A DNA stretch of 64,000 nt from Neolewinella agarilytica (lineage in GTDB: Bacteria > Bacteroidota > Bacteroidia > Chitinophagales > Saprospiraceae): positions 1-64,000 of the forward strand of contig NZ_FOFB01000026.1 in NCBI RefSeq assembly GCF_900110645.1, read 5' to 3'. The translations under genes and the position numbers were made by a program. The notes under the pieces are model-generated. The model was not told the origin of the DNA. It saw only the letters and a program-made list of their open reading frames with translations, and ran no database searches. Within the stretch, counting starts at the first letter, position 1, and every line of letters starts with the position of its first letter. This document shows positions 48,758 to 56,690 of the stretch, piece after piece.

Positions 48758-49090
48758 TCAGAGTAGGTACACGTCGCCAGCTTTGACGCGCACGGCCAGG
48801 GTTTCGACTTCCTGGCGGGAGTAAGTAAAAGGCTTGCACTGTCCGAAAATGGTCAGGTGGCCATGGTCCCGGCACCACTGCAAAAACTTGTGATGGCCCG
48901 ACTTATTCGGGCGCTTACCGAGAGCAATCGCTACTTCATCGCCGGTCATCCAATCGGATTTCTCTTTCCGGTTCGCCAGTAGCTCGTTGGTACGGCGTTG
49001 CTCTTCCAGCAGCTGAGCGTTTACTTCCATCAGCTGCGAGAAGGCTTCTGCCAGCGTGGGCGGTAGGGGAGCGTTTAGAACAAGTCCCAT
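48758..49090 (-). CDS. Early-block protein with DNA-binding-like C-terminus
   Basis: 110 residues from the ATG at 49090, which overlaps the stop of the gene before it (TAATG). A helical start (LAEAFSQLMEVNAQLLEEQRR, coiled coil) is followed by MTGDEVAIALGKRPNKSGHHKFLQWCRDHGHLTIFGQCKPFTYSRQEVETL. This has the layout of the helix-turn-helix DNA-binding proteins of Bacteroidota elements. Probable regulator or excision factor. Confidence 0.65.
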   Translation of the reverse strand: MGLVLNAPLPPTLAEAFSQLMEVNAQLLEEQRRTNELLANRKEKSDWMTGDEVAIALGKRPNKSGHHKFLQWCRDHGHLTIFGQCKPFTYSRQEVETLAVRVKAGDVYLL

Positions 49091-49437
49091 TAGGCGGCAA
49101 CATTTACACGGCCCAGCTGGCAACCCTGGGGGTGCAGCATCTTATCGAATTCAGAAACGGTGCATCCGTCCAGGCCAGCGCCGAAGTTGATCACCAACTC
49201 CCCAAACCAATCTTTGATCTTTAGCAGGTCGGCAAAAGCTGCTAACTCATCAGCCGGAAAATCCCGGGGAGTGTTAATCCGTCGAGTAAGGCGGGTAGTC
49301 GTGTAATCCATCCCTAAACGGTGGCCCATTTCGTTGGCAAACTGGCTCCGGGATTTCCCTTGCTCCCTAAGTCGGTCCTCAACGAACCGCTCCAGGGTAG
49401 GGGTCACTAATTGTTTTGTCTTTGCGGTAGGAAACAT
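49090..49437 (-). CDS. Cro-side HTH regulator
   Basis: 115 residues. SRSQFANEMGHRLGMDYTTTRLTRRIN is an HTH of XRE-like layout. It is transcribed divergently from the repressor gene at 49665 across a 227-base control region, the classic arrangement of a Cro-type protein at the head of the early operon. The length and position support a regulatory role; family membership is not certain. Confidence 0.7.
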   Translation of the reverse strand: MFPTAKTKQLVTPTLERFVEDRLREQGKSRSQFANEMGHRLGMDYTTTRLTRRINTPRDFPADELAAFADLLKIKDWFGELVINFGAGLDGCTVSEFDKMLHPQGCQLGRVNVAA

Positions 49438-49518
49438 GGCAATGAGATTGTAGTACCCGTCTGCCCGGGCATGGGATGCCCCGTCCGCCCATTAGCAACT
49501 TTTACGGGCAAAACTCAA

Positions 49519-49546
49519 ACTTTATGGTACTGATGTTATACTTTTG
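49519..49546 (+). promoter_or_regulatory. Promoter in the lysogeny control region, repeated at 56802
   Basis: TACTTTTG at 49539-49546 fits the TAnnTTTG box; the -33 box is weak. The 27 bases 49519-49545 match 56802-56828 with three differences. It points toward the repressor gene at 49665. Confidence 0.55.
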
Positions 49547-49547
49547 G

Positions 49548-49562
49548 GTTAGTATCTCTAAC
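49548..49562. promoter_or_regulatory. Candidate operator
   Basis: GTTAG-TATCT-CTAAC, an inverted repeat with 5-base arms at the expected start of the repressor transcript. A single copy is weak evidence for an operator. Confidence 0.35.
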
Positions 49563-49664
49563 TTTACAGTACAAATATGTGCAGTTTAAATCAACAAGTG
49601 CAAATAAAATTGAACATTTGTAGATTTTTACAAAACGTTTCGCTCTTGTATTTGGATTAAACCT

Positions 49665-50027
49665 ATGTATTTAGCAAAGAACCTTAGCCATTTAAGTCAT
49701 GAAAAGCGAGTAAACAATGCCGCCTTGGCTAAAATGTTAAATATTTCTAGATCGCAGGTTGGTAACTATATGACGGGTACTTCAGCTCCAAAAATTGAAA
49801 CTTTAATTCAATTAGCCGAGTTCTTCGACGTCAATCTCGACGACCTCATTCTGAAGGATTTGAGCCAGGAAGCTGGCCGTCCGTTTGGCGCTGAGGGGGA
49901 AGGTCAGGAAGAGGCTGATTCTACGCTGAAGCGGATGAATGAGCTTCTGGAGCAGCGGGTAAAGGTTGTTGAGATGGCGCTGAAAGAAGAAAACCCTGAA
50001 CTGGCTAAGCGGCTGGGGATAGAGTAG
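49665..50027 (+). CDS. XRE-family repressor (CI-like)
   Basis: 120 residues. The HTH (VNNAALAKMLNISRSQVGNYMTGTSAPKIETLIQLAEFFDVNLDDLI) spans about residues 15-62, and the C-terminal half is a coiled coil (STLKRMNELLEQRVKVVEMALKEENPELAKRL) for dimerisation. No LexA/CI-type Ser-Lys peptidase domain is present, so induction would not be by RecA-driven self-cleavage. It faces the Cro-side gene and heads a rightward operon of small membrane proteins. Confidence 0.85.
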   Translation: MYLAKNLSHLSHEKRVNNAALAKMLNISRSQVGNYMTGTSAPKIETLIQLAEFFDVNLDDLILKDLSQEAGRPFGAEGEGQEEADSTLKRMNELLEQRVKVVEMALKEENPELAKRLGIE

Positions 50028-50067
50028 ATTTTTTAACCTAGCCTTTTGGCTTGAAAACCTATACCCT

Positions 50068-50325
50068 ATGAAACATAAAGGTGAAATACTTGATACTAGC
50101 GGAGAGCTCGTAGGAAAATATGAGTTTGATGATGATGGCATTATGCCCTTTATTCTCGTGAATAATCAACAGAAAACTATTAGTATAAGTACGAGCAAAG
50201 CGGGGATGTCATCGTCCCGACGGAATACTTCTCAGTCTAAACAATCCCCTGTAAAGTCTTGGGATGAAGCCAAAGAATTTATCTACTCTTGTTTTGATCA
50301 GGAGGTGGAAATTAAGCAGGGTTGA
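50068..50325 (+). CDS. Small protein of the repressor operon, unknown
   Basis: 85 residues, MKHKGEILDTSGELVGKYEF then a Ser/Lys-rich linker and an acidic, helical end. No membrane segment. It follows the repressor by 40 bases. No family recognised. Confidence 0.6.
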   Translation: MKHKGEILDTSGELVGKYEFDDDGIMPFILVNNQQKTISISTSKAGMSSSRRNTSQSKQSPVKSWDEAKEFIYSCFDQEVEIKQG

Positions 50326-50336
50326 ATACTGGCCAC

Positions 50337-50501
50337 ATGACCGTCCTGCAACGCCTCCGCTACCTCCTATGCCTACCGATGAACCTGTTTTGGGTTCCGG
50401 AAAATCCTAGTGAGAATGAGCTTTATAGCTTTGTGGAGATTGCTGGGTTTTATGGGGTTTGGGGGGTGTTGATTTGGTGGATTTTGGACCAGTACAAATA
50501 G
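50337..50501 (+). CDS. 54-residue membrane protein
   Basis: ATG at 50337, TAG at 50499-50501, 12 bases after the previous stop. Reads MTVLQRLRYLLCLPMNLFWV, an acidic middle (PENPSENELYS), then GFYGVWGVLIWWILDQY, one or two membrane segments. It fits the tight spacing of the operon (5 bases to the next start). Confidence 0.6.
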   Translation: MTVLQRLRYLLCLPMNLFWVPENPSENELYSFVEIAGFYGVWGVLIWWILDQYK

Positions 50502-50506
50502 CAAAT

Positions 50507-50872
50507 ATGACTAAGGATAATAACCAGCCTAAAGAGATCAATGCCCCTGATGAAGATACCATTGTAAATTTCAAACTTAAGCAGCTATACAAGATAGGAG
50601 CGGCCGTAGTCGTAGTCATAGGTCTAATTACTGGCGGATATGCCGTCTACAGTAATATGGAGAACAGATTAGCAAACATGGAGGCTGATAAGTCTCGTTT
50701 CCAGTCTGTTGTGAGGGCTGAATTGCCCGAGTTGGTCGAAAAAGAAGTCCGTAAAAGACTCAAACGTGACAATCAAATCGTTACTTTGTTGAACGACTAT
50801 ACATGTGATGAGTTAGCTCTTCACGTGTCAGATCTCAAAAAGATCATCGATTTGAAAAACTGTCCACAATGA
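50507..50872 (+). CDS. Single-pass membrane protein with coiled coil
   Basis: 121 residues from the ATG at 50507 (MTKDNNQPKEINAPDED); the frame upstream overlaps the 54-residue gene. One membrane span (IGAAVVVVIGLITGGYAVYS, about 30-49) is followed by a coiled coil (NRLANMEADKSRFQSVVR) and a charged end. Its TGA overlaps the next start (ATGA). Confidence 0.7.
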   Translation: MTKDNNQPKEINAPDEDTIVNFKLKQLYKIGAAVVVVIGLITGGYAVYSNMENRLANMEADKSRFQSVVRAELPELVEKEVRKRLKRDNQIVTLLNDYTCDELALHVSDLKKIIDLKNCPQ

Positions 50873-51513
50873 CGCTTCAACTCTTAGAATCAATTCTGTA
50901 CTGGCTAAAGCTACTCTTGGTAGTTTTGTGCTGCTCTTTGGTAGCGGCCGCCGTGGCTGCTTACATATCTCTTAATGCTCGTTTGGATCAGTTGGAATCT
51001 GGTCCAACAATAGAATTATCGGATAATCTAATTTGGTCGCTTATTCAGGATACCACAATTGAGGAATCTTCTGAATTAGGAGGCTTTAGGGAAAACCTTA
51101 CAGCCGCTTTAGTAGTCTATGACGAAGCAAACATTGTGCCTGAGTTGAGCGAGATGGAAATCATTAATTTCAAACGGGCAATAGATATGTTAAACCCCAG
51201 AAATATCAACTTTAAATTAAAGCTTGTTGAGTTTTTGGAGGGCCCAATGGACGTTCAAAAACTAATGGCCATTTTTGATAAAGACCCACTACAATTTGAT
51301 TTGATTTTTGCTTTGATTCCTCAATACGGTTCTGCTGAAGAGCCTTTGTTCCTGGTCAATGGCTTGGACATAAAGCAAAAGCTCAGTTTAATTGATCAAG
51401 TGCCTCGAAATTTACCAGCCACCCACCTAGTCGCCAGAAACGAACTGGATAGTCTATGGAATGTAGAAAAGCTGGCTTTAAGCATTGGTAATCTTGGTCG
51501 AAGGCATGACTAA
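50869..51513 (+). CDS. Single-pass membrane protein, possible exclusion protein
   Basis: 214 residues. An N-terminal membrane span (LLLVVLCCSLVAAAVAAYIS) and a helical soluble domain outside or inside the cell. Coupled by ATGA to the gene before it, so the two probably work together. Membrane proteins expressed with a repressor during lysogeny often block superinfection; this is inference. Confidence 0.65.
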   Translation: MTLQLLESILYWLKLLLVVLCCSLVAAAVAAYISLNARLDQLESGPTIELSDNLIWSLIQDTTIEESSELGGFRENLTAALVVYDEANIVPELSEMEIINFKRAIDMLNPRNINFKLKLVEFLEGPMDVQKLMAIFDKDPLQFDLIFALIPQYGSAEEPLFLVNGLDIKQKLSLIDQVPRNLPATHLVARNELDSLWNVEKLALSIGNLGRRHD

Positions 51514-51543
51514 AGCCATACCGTAATGATTTGTATAGCAATC

Positions 51544-51580
51544 AAAAGGCCCCGATCGCTCACCAGCGGCCGGGGCTTTT
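51544..51580. terminator. Bidirectional terminator
   Basis: AAAAGGCCCCG and CGGGGCTTTT pair around a GC-rich loop, with T-runs on both strands. It ends the rightward repressor operon (30 bases past its stop) and stands between it and the convergent HAD gene. Confidence 0.8.
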
Positions 51581-51908
51581 CCATGTCTAAAAACTTTAAT
51601 GTGTTTCAAAACTTGCACAATTAAAAACAAAGTGTTTGTTTTACATTCTCTCTTGTTGCAAACTTCAAACACAATTGAATCCTACTAAAGAGGCTAGAAT
51701 CCGGCGCATCCGCGCGGAGCTGGCCACTGCATGCCCAGCACGTCGTTTCGTGCTAATGATCCAACTGATCGCCCTTTATGGGCGAAGCTGATGCTTTTGT
51801 TTATCTCTGCACTGTTTCCTGCTGCTTGGCCTTTTGAGTCCATATCGAAACATACTTGTTTTGTGATGAATTCATACTGCCTGGTGGTTTGTCTCCTAGG
51901 TGAGTTTT
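51581..51908. other. Spacer between repressor operon and cargo island
   Basis: 328 bases. An unassigned frame from a TTG near 51675 reads NPTKEARIRRIRAELATACP and about 20 further residues, and another starts with ATG at 51731, but neither has a convincing start. No RNA gene seen. Confidence 0.4.
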
Positions 51909-53300
51909 TTACCGGTCATTTAAAGTAGAACTAACGGGATCTAAGAAATAAGAGATTATAGCAATTATTATCAGTGTTAAGAAGAGTAGCCCATAAAAAA
52001 CATAGTATTTATTCCTAGAATGAATTTTTTTATCCTTGTAAAAACTATGAGGACTTTCTTTACCAATTGCATGTGTAAGTCTCATCTCTGGAAGCTTATG
52101 TGCCCACCGATCCTCAATGTAAATACCTTGTTTCACTGCCCCAATCAGCAACTTATGATACCAAGCCCTATCCATATAAAAAAAAGCAAACATGATAAAT
52201 AAGCCTGTAACAGCTACGCCGGTCGACAATGGAATTTCCAACTCTGAAATTTTCACTGAAAATCCTTCTTTAATCAGAAAACCAATAGCTCCAATTATAA
52301 ATGTAAAAGTAGTTAATGCTATGTTTCTTATTCTGAGTTCAATATCATTAAAGTGCTGTTGGACATCAATCGTCTTTTGCCAGATCGTAATAACATGACT
52401 AACATTCTCATGGTAATTAATCTCATCAAATGGGAAAAATTCAAAATGATCAAGTATTTCCTCAAAGGATTTTTCCAACCTAAGGCTTGGAATTGGATTA
52501 TCTCCATTATCCTTGTTATACTTGGCTTCGCGTAGAATATCTTCATCAGTCCAGTGAGAAACTTCCTTTAGCAGCTCGTATATTTTAGAGTCTGTATTAC
52601 TACCATAGGCCGCATGAATAGAGAATACATCAGCATCAATTGCCATGGATACGTCTTTATCCAGCTTATCTCCTATATACAAAGTGTTTTGTTTAGAAGC
52701 ATTGAAATCTTTCAAAATAATTTCAAGTATCTCTGGAGCTGGCTTCAAAGTACCCTTAGAAAGGTATCTAAACTGAGTATGCTTTGGTTCCCAGTGGTCT
52801 TCTGGGTAAAATCGATCAACACTTGTTGGTTTACCGTTATCAATAGGAGAATAAACAAAATCAATTAAGCCGTCTAATTTAAGATGTTCTAACCTTTGCT
52901 TTGTGAAGAACGCATTAGACTCTGTAAATGCTATGACTAAGACTCCATGCTTTTTAAGTTTTAAAAGGGTTTCGTATACGCCTGAATAAAGTTCTAAGTT
53001 GTTTTTCTTAAGGTGATAATACTCGTGCAAAATACTCATGCCTTTAGCATTTCTCACATCAACTTTAGACTTTTGCTCTTCGGTTAATGAAGTCAACTCT
53101 TTATACACGTATGAGGATTCGGAGGTACCGTAACGTTTGTGAAGGTTCCTAAAATCTTTTTTGAGTTCTGGTAGTGGAATCGAGAATTCAGAGCTTATAC
53201 GATTTAAGTATGGCTCAAATGAGGCATGCCACATCCGTAACCAATCCCATAGAGTATTATCCAAATCTGTGACTACTACATTAACTCGCTTCATATTCAT
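51909..53300 (-). CDS. HAD hydrolase fused to a membrane domain, candidate defence effector
   Basis: 463 residues. The HAD motif I is TDLDNTLWDW (Asp 12 and 14), motif II ITFTES-like (VIAFTESNAFF), then KPAPEIL and GDKLDKDVSMAIDAD as motifs III/IV, so the phosphatase core is complete. From about residue 315 come two membrane spans (IALTTFTFIIGAIGFLI, VAVTGLFIMFAFFYMD) with the downstream segment YHKLLIGAVKQGIYIED, and a third span near the end. The 2TM-plus-amphipathic layout recalls SLATT-like effector domains of defence systems. AT-rich compared with the late operon and placed beside a restriction-modification system. Confidence 0.75.
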   Translation of the reverse strand: MNMKRVNVVVTDLDNTLWDWLRMWHASFEPYLNRISSEFSIPLPELKKDFRNLHKRYGTSESSYVYKELTSLTEEQKSKVDVRNAKGMSILHEYYHLKKNNLELYSGVYETLLKLKKHGVLVIAFTESNAFFTKQRLEHLKLDGLIDFVYSPIDNGKPTSVDRFYPEDHWEPKHTQFRYLSKGTLKPAPEILEIILKDFNASKQNTLYIGDKLDKDVSMAIDADVFSIHAAYGSNTDSKIYELLKEVSHWTDEDILREAKYNKDNGDNPIPSLRLEKSFEEILDHFEFFPFDEINYHENVSHVITIWQKTIDVQQHFNDIELRIRNIALTTFTFIIGAIGFLIKEGFSVKISELEIPLSTGVAVTGLFIMFAFFYMDRAWYHKLLIGAVKQGIYIEDRWAHKLPEMRLTHAIGKESPHSFYKDKKIHSRNKYYVFYGLLFLTLIIIAIISYFLDPVSSTLNDR

Positions 53301-53467
53301 AAATTTTGCTGTTGCAAGATAGCGATTAGTTACTAAGGTGCTCCTTAAACCACTTATCCCTACTCCTTGATAGGAACGTAAGCATCTTCTTATTTTTCAG
53401 AGATTATGCTAACTATAGTATGTGGCCTGCTCAGCTAAATAGAGGTAGTATTGCACACCCTGAGAAA

Positions 53468-53683
53468 ATGAAGAGTAAAACTGATATTCTAGTTCATTTT
53501 GGCTTGAGAGTTAGAGAACTAAGGACGCAAAACGGAATGTCTCAAGAGCAACTGGCTTTCAAAGCTGGAGTGCATCGTACCTACATCGGTATGATTGAGA
53601 GAGCAGAAAAAAACGTCACGCTCATTAGTATTGAAAAGTTGGCTAATGCCTTAGGGGTTTCAATCACTACCTTATTTGAATGA
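53468..53683 (+). CDS. Controller (C) protein of the restriction-modification system
   Basis: 71 residues from the ATG at 53468 (MKSKTDILVHFGLRVRELR), the typical length of C proteins. HTH: MSQEQLAFKAGVHRTYIGMIERAEKNVTL, very close to the C-protein consensus (SQE-LA-AG-HRTYIG-IERGE-N). It activates its own gene and the nuclease gene, delaying restriction until methylation is established. A palindrome ACTATAGT at 53412-53419 is a possible C-box half. The nuclease gene begins 5 bases after its stop. Confidence 0.88.
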   Translation: MKSKTDILVHFGLRVRELRTQNGMSQEQLAFKAGVHRTYIGMIERAEKNVTLISIEKLANALGVSITTLFE

Positions 53684-53687
53684 CCCT

Positions 53688-54278
53688 ATGGCTTTAGAAG
53701 ATCATCTTCCCCCTGAAATACTAGCAATGTATGAAGTGTACGAATGGCGACATGCCGCTGCCGTTCTTCGCTATGAGTTCCCGGCAGAATTTGAGGATGT
53801 ACTGGGCCTACTTAACACATTTAGGCTGACTAGGACAGACATACTAACCAAGGGAGGGAGAAAGAGCCCGATGGCAATAAAACTTGACAGCTATCTTTAT
53901 GAACGTGAATGGATAGAGAAGGACTTCGATACTAAAATTGTGGTTGATGGTGTCGTCAATGAAACTCCTACTCATAAAGTAGATTGTTACAGAAACAGAG
54001 TTGCATTGGAAGTTGAATGGAACAACAAAACTGAGTTCTACGATAGAGATCTAAATAACTTTAGGCTCTTACACGATCGAGAGGTTATAAGCCTTGGCAT
54101 CATTGTTACGAGAGCGACTGAATTGCAAACAATTTTCAAACGGTTAGGGAAAGGCTCCTCTTATGGAGCCTCTACAACACATATGGACAAGCTTGTCCCT
54201 AAGATTGATGGAGGCTCAGCAGGAGGCTGCCCAGTGCTAGTCTTTGGAATAAAAGCAGCTCTTTACGTAGAAGAGTAG
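53688..54278 (+). CDS. BglII-family type II restriction endonuclease
   Basis: 196 residues from the ATG at 53688; an in-frame TTG at 53676 is less likely. The segment HKVDCYRNRVALEVEWNNKTEFYDRDLNNFRLL carries D-x8-E-x-E (Asp 99, Glu 108, Glu 110). From memory BglII uses Asp84, Glu93 and Gln95 with the same spacing, so the third residue here is Glu as in BamHI. It should cut a GATC-centred site; the exact site is not predictable. It follows the C protein and precedes the methylase. Confidence 0.8.
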   Translation: MALEDHLPPEILAMYEVYEWRHAAAVLRYEFPAEFEDVLGLLNTFRLTRTDILTKGGRKSPMAIKLDSYLYEREWIEKDFDTKIVVDGVVNETPTHKVDCYRNRVALEVEWNNKTEFYDRDLNNFRLLHDREVISLGIIVTRATELQTIFKRLGKGSSYGASTTHMDKLVPKIDGGSAGGCPVLVFGIKAALYVEE

Positions 54279-54320
54279 ATAAAAAGTTGTTTCTTCGTGC
54301 CAGCTAAAACAAACTTAAGT

Positions 54321-55514
54321 ATGGTTAAGAGCTTGACACCTGACATGCCGCATATAATCAAGTATATGGGGTCAAAACGCAACCTCCTTGATTTTGTAGT
54401 AGAATCTATTGACAGTGTTCGAACCGGTAAAGATCAAAGGCTTTACGATCTATTCGCAGGGTCTTCTGTTGTTGGTGGGTCGTTTAGAAATAAAATGCCT
54501 GTCACTTGTAATGACGTTCAATCTTACTCTGGGCTAATAGGAAGAGTTTATTTAAACAACTACAACTGGGAAGCCTTCCCTGATAACGTATTGTCACGAA
54601 TAGTTAAAAAAGCTGAAAGTCATATAAAACGTTTTCACAAAGCTCATCCAGGTTTTGAGCTCAGTTATCCTGAACTTCCTAGTCTCAAGGAAACACTAAT
54701 TCTTGAAAAAAAGCAACAGCAACTCATTGACCTTAAGTTCGACACTAAGGATCATCTTTTTACAAAATATTTCAGTGGTACTTATTGGTCTTTTGACCAG
54801 TGCCTTTGGATAGATGCTTTATCTTCAGTGGCTAGGTCTAAACCTTACAAGAACACTTTCTTAGCGGATTACATAATCGGCTGCCTCATGTTTTCAATGG
54901 CATATTGCTCTCAAAGTACTGGACATTATGCACAATACAGAGATGTCACAAAGGATAATCTTTCAGATATTCTGATGTATCGAAAAAAGAAAATTTTGCC
55001 ACTTTTTGAAAGCAAGTTTAAATCTTTGGCCCAATACTTCAACGGCTGCAACAATACTGAACACGATCACCAAACAACGAATTACGACTTTAGAGAAGCT
55101 CTAAAATACATCGAGCCTAATTCAATTGTTTACGCTGATCCTCCGTATCAGTTTGTTCACTACAGCCGGTTTTACCATGCTCTTGAAACTTTGGTAAAGT
55201 ACGATTATCCTGAAGTCAAATTTAAAGGTCGGTATCGCACTGATCGCCATCAATCAGATTTTTGCATTAAGTCAAAAGTACGAGGTGCCTTTACTGACCT
55301 TTTTGCAAATGTCGCAAGTGCAGATTCATCACTAGTTTTAAGTTATAGTGAAACAGGAATGATCTCTTTTGATGATCTTTTGAGGCTTGCCAAAGAGACT
55401 ATGAAAGGGTACAAAGTAGAGGTCAGAGAACTTGATTATATTCATAGCACCATGGGCAGACAAAAAGACAAAAGTCGAAAGGTCGTAGAAGTAATGCTTA
55501 TTTGCAGTAAATAG
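54321..55514 (+). CDS. D12-class adenine-specific DNA methyltransferase of the R-M system
   Basis: 397 residues from the ATG at 54321; an in-frame GTG at 54297 is possible. KYMGSKRNLLDFV and LYDLFAGSSVVGG form the SAM pocket, and IVYADPPYQFVHYSR the DPPY catalytic motif, with a long insert (target recognition domain) between. It should methylate adenine in the site of the adjacent nuclease. A pairing of BglII-like nuclease with a D12 adenine methylase is uncommon as far as I recall. AT-rich throughout. Confidence 0.88.
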   Translation: MVKSLTPDMPHIIKYMGSKRNLLDFVVESIDSVRTGKDQRLYDLFAGSSVVGGSFRNKMPVTCNDVQSYSGLIGRVYLNNYNWEAFPDNVLSRIVKKAESHIKRFHKAHPGFELSYPELPSLKETLILEKKQQQLIDLKFDTKDHLFTKYFSGTYWSFDQCLWIDALSSVARSKPYKNTFLADYIIGCLMFSMAYCSQSTGHYAQYRDVTKDNLSDILMYRKKKILPLFESKFKSLAQYFNGCNNTEHDHQTTNYDFREALKYIEPNSIVYADPPYQFVHYSRFYHALETLVKYDYPEVKFKGRYRTDRHQSDFCIKSKVRGAFTDLFANVASADSSLVLSYSETGMISFDDLLRLAKETMKGYKVEVRELDYIHSTMGRQKDKSRKVVEVMLICSK

Positions 55515-55528
55515 TCCAAGCTAGTTAC

Positions 55529-56545
55529 TTACAGTTTCAACACCTTTTGTCCTAGCCCATTGACCATTAGAATGTAGAACCCACTTTCTAGTCTAGAGAA
55601 GTCTATATCTACTGATTTTATGGTTTTTTTTTCGTAAACTATCTTGCCATAATGATTAATCACTATCACATTTACTATTTCTTCAGTCCGAAGAAATAGA
55701 ACATCTATTACTGGATTGGGAAAAAGCTTAACCTCTATTGCTGACTGATACTCTACCCCCGTTACCCCTTCACAGTATGTCCTCTCCACTAAAGTACTAT
55801 CCAAGATAAAAGGGTTAGGCAAATCATCCTGATATTTTGCAATCATAAACGTCCGTTCCCATTCTGCTTCATCCACCGGATCTTCCTGGTGCCAGCGGCA
55901 TAGTGTTTCCCGCTGCTCTTCAAAAAAATCCGGATCGGCGGCTAGTGCTTCCTCCTTATACATCGTGTAGAAATAGATCATGGCCCGGGCGATGTCTCCC
56001 TTCTTTGATTCTCTGGGCTCAAAGGCACCGTTGATCCGTTCACTATAGAGATCAACATCAACATTTGGGGGGCTGCTCTGGCTTTCGTTCAGATAAAACC
56101 AGGAGGTAGTTTCCTGGTCGTTGATGTCCTCGAAGGGAAAGTTGTTCCTTGAGGCGTTTACGGCCGTCCTGGAGGGAAAGAGGTGGTGCATATCGGAAAA
56201 GCCGTTTCCGTTCCTTGCTCCCTTACTCCTGGGGTAGGTGTGTTCGGCGTTGATACCATCAGAGGCACCATCCATAAATAGATGAATCGATGGATCAACA
56301 CCAGGCGGCAGATAGAGCTTGTGGCCGGTGTAGATGCCACTCACGCTGTCGTTCTTGATGTCGATGGTGCCGTAGAGAATATCGCGGGCGGTGCCGTAAT
56401 CAAGTACAGAGGTTGTCTTGTAGCTGGCCACCACTTGTTGCATTAGCTCTTCGCCTGTGAGCTCAGGGAAAACAGGAGTGTGATTTTGGGCATTGAGGTG
56501 GTAAGTCAGCAATAAACAGAAAATTATTCTCAGGCCGTGCATCAT
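55529..56545 (-). CDS. Secreted endonuclease I family protein with T9SS sorting domain
   Basis: 338 residues; start at 56545 or the next Met at 56542. Signal peptide HGLRIIFCLLLTYHLNAQ. The nuclease core has NAEHTYPRSKGARNGNGFSDMHHLFP...NASRNNFPF, the beta-beta-alpha-metal core of endonuclease I (His in EHTYP, Asn/His downstream). The last 75 residues (KLFPNPVIDVLFLRTEE...LESGFYILMVNG) are a T9SS type A signal. It degrades extracellular DNA for nutrients or defence. It lies inside the element, 120 bases from the right attachment site. Confidence 0.88.
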   Translation of the reverse strand: MMHGLRIIFCLLLTYHLNAQNHTPVFPELTGEELMQQVVASYKTTSVLDYGTARDILYGTIDIKNDSVSGIYTGHKLYLPPGVDPSIHLFMDGASDGINAEHTYPRSKGARNGNGFSDMHHLFPSRTAVNASRNNFPFEDINDQETTSWFYLNESQSSPPNVDVDLYSERINGAFEPRESKKGDIARAMIYFYTMYKEEALAADPDFFEEQRETLCRWHQEDPVDEAEWERTFMIAKYQDDLPNPFILDSTLVERTYCEGVTGVEYQSAIEVKLFPNPVIDVLFLRTEEIVNVIVINHYGKIVYEKKTIKSVDIDFSRLESGFYILMVNGLGQKVLKL

Positions 56546-56664
56546 TTTTTCTGCAAAGGTATCTATTGGTTTCTCTTACGATAGTTTTTAGTGACCAGTG
56601 CTAAATTTTTTCTAAAAATTTCCGCTACCTCATTTGACTATCAGTCACTTACAAACTTAAAACA

Positions 56665-56681
56665 AGCCCCTCACTGCCCAC
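56665..56681 (+). repeat. Right attachment site (attR core)
   Basis: Identical 17 bases to 25596-25612, AGCCCCTCACTGCCCAC, without any tRNA upstream part. This is the original 3' end of tRNA-Val displaced by the element. Confidence 0.85.
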
Positions 56682-56690
56682 TTATCACAG

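Larger units (their letters stand above)
25596..56681. mobile_element. 31 kb integrated virus-like element in tRNA-Val
   Basis: The element is bounded by 17-base direct repeats, one inside tRNA-Val next to a tyrosine integrase. It carries a repressor switch, an early leftward block, a 19-gene leftward late operon, an immunity-side operon and a cargo island with restriction-modification. It has a muramidase, spike-like proteins and a capsid candidate but no terminase, portal, tail genes, relaxase or type IV secretion genes, and no protein with a GxxxxGK[ST] P-loop. The flank beyond the right repeat still holds a terminator hairpin fitting the original tRNA unit. Boundaries are well supported; identity as a tailless virus or satellite is inference. 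Confidence 0.8.

Noticed and set aside
49465-49520. GC-rich inverted segments (GCCCGGGCATGGGATGCCCC) next to the Cro-side gene
   Set aside because: Could be a hairpin in the early leader, but no tRNA fold or clear terminator T-run; not counted as a feature.
51675-51790. Frame reading NPTKEARIRRIRAELATACP and about 20 more residues
   Set aside because: Composition is protein-like but only a TTG start is available and no neighbour supports it; left unannotated.
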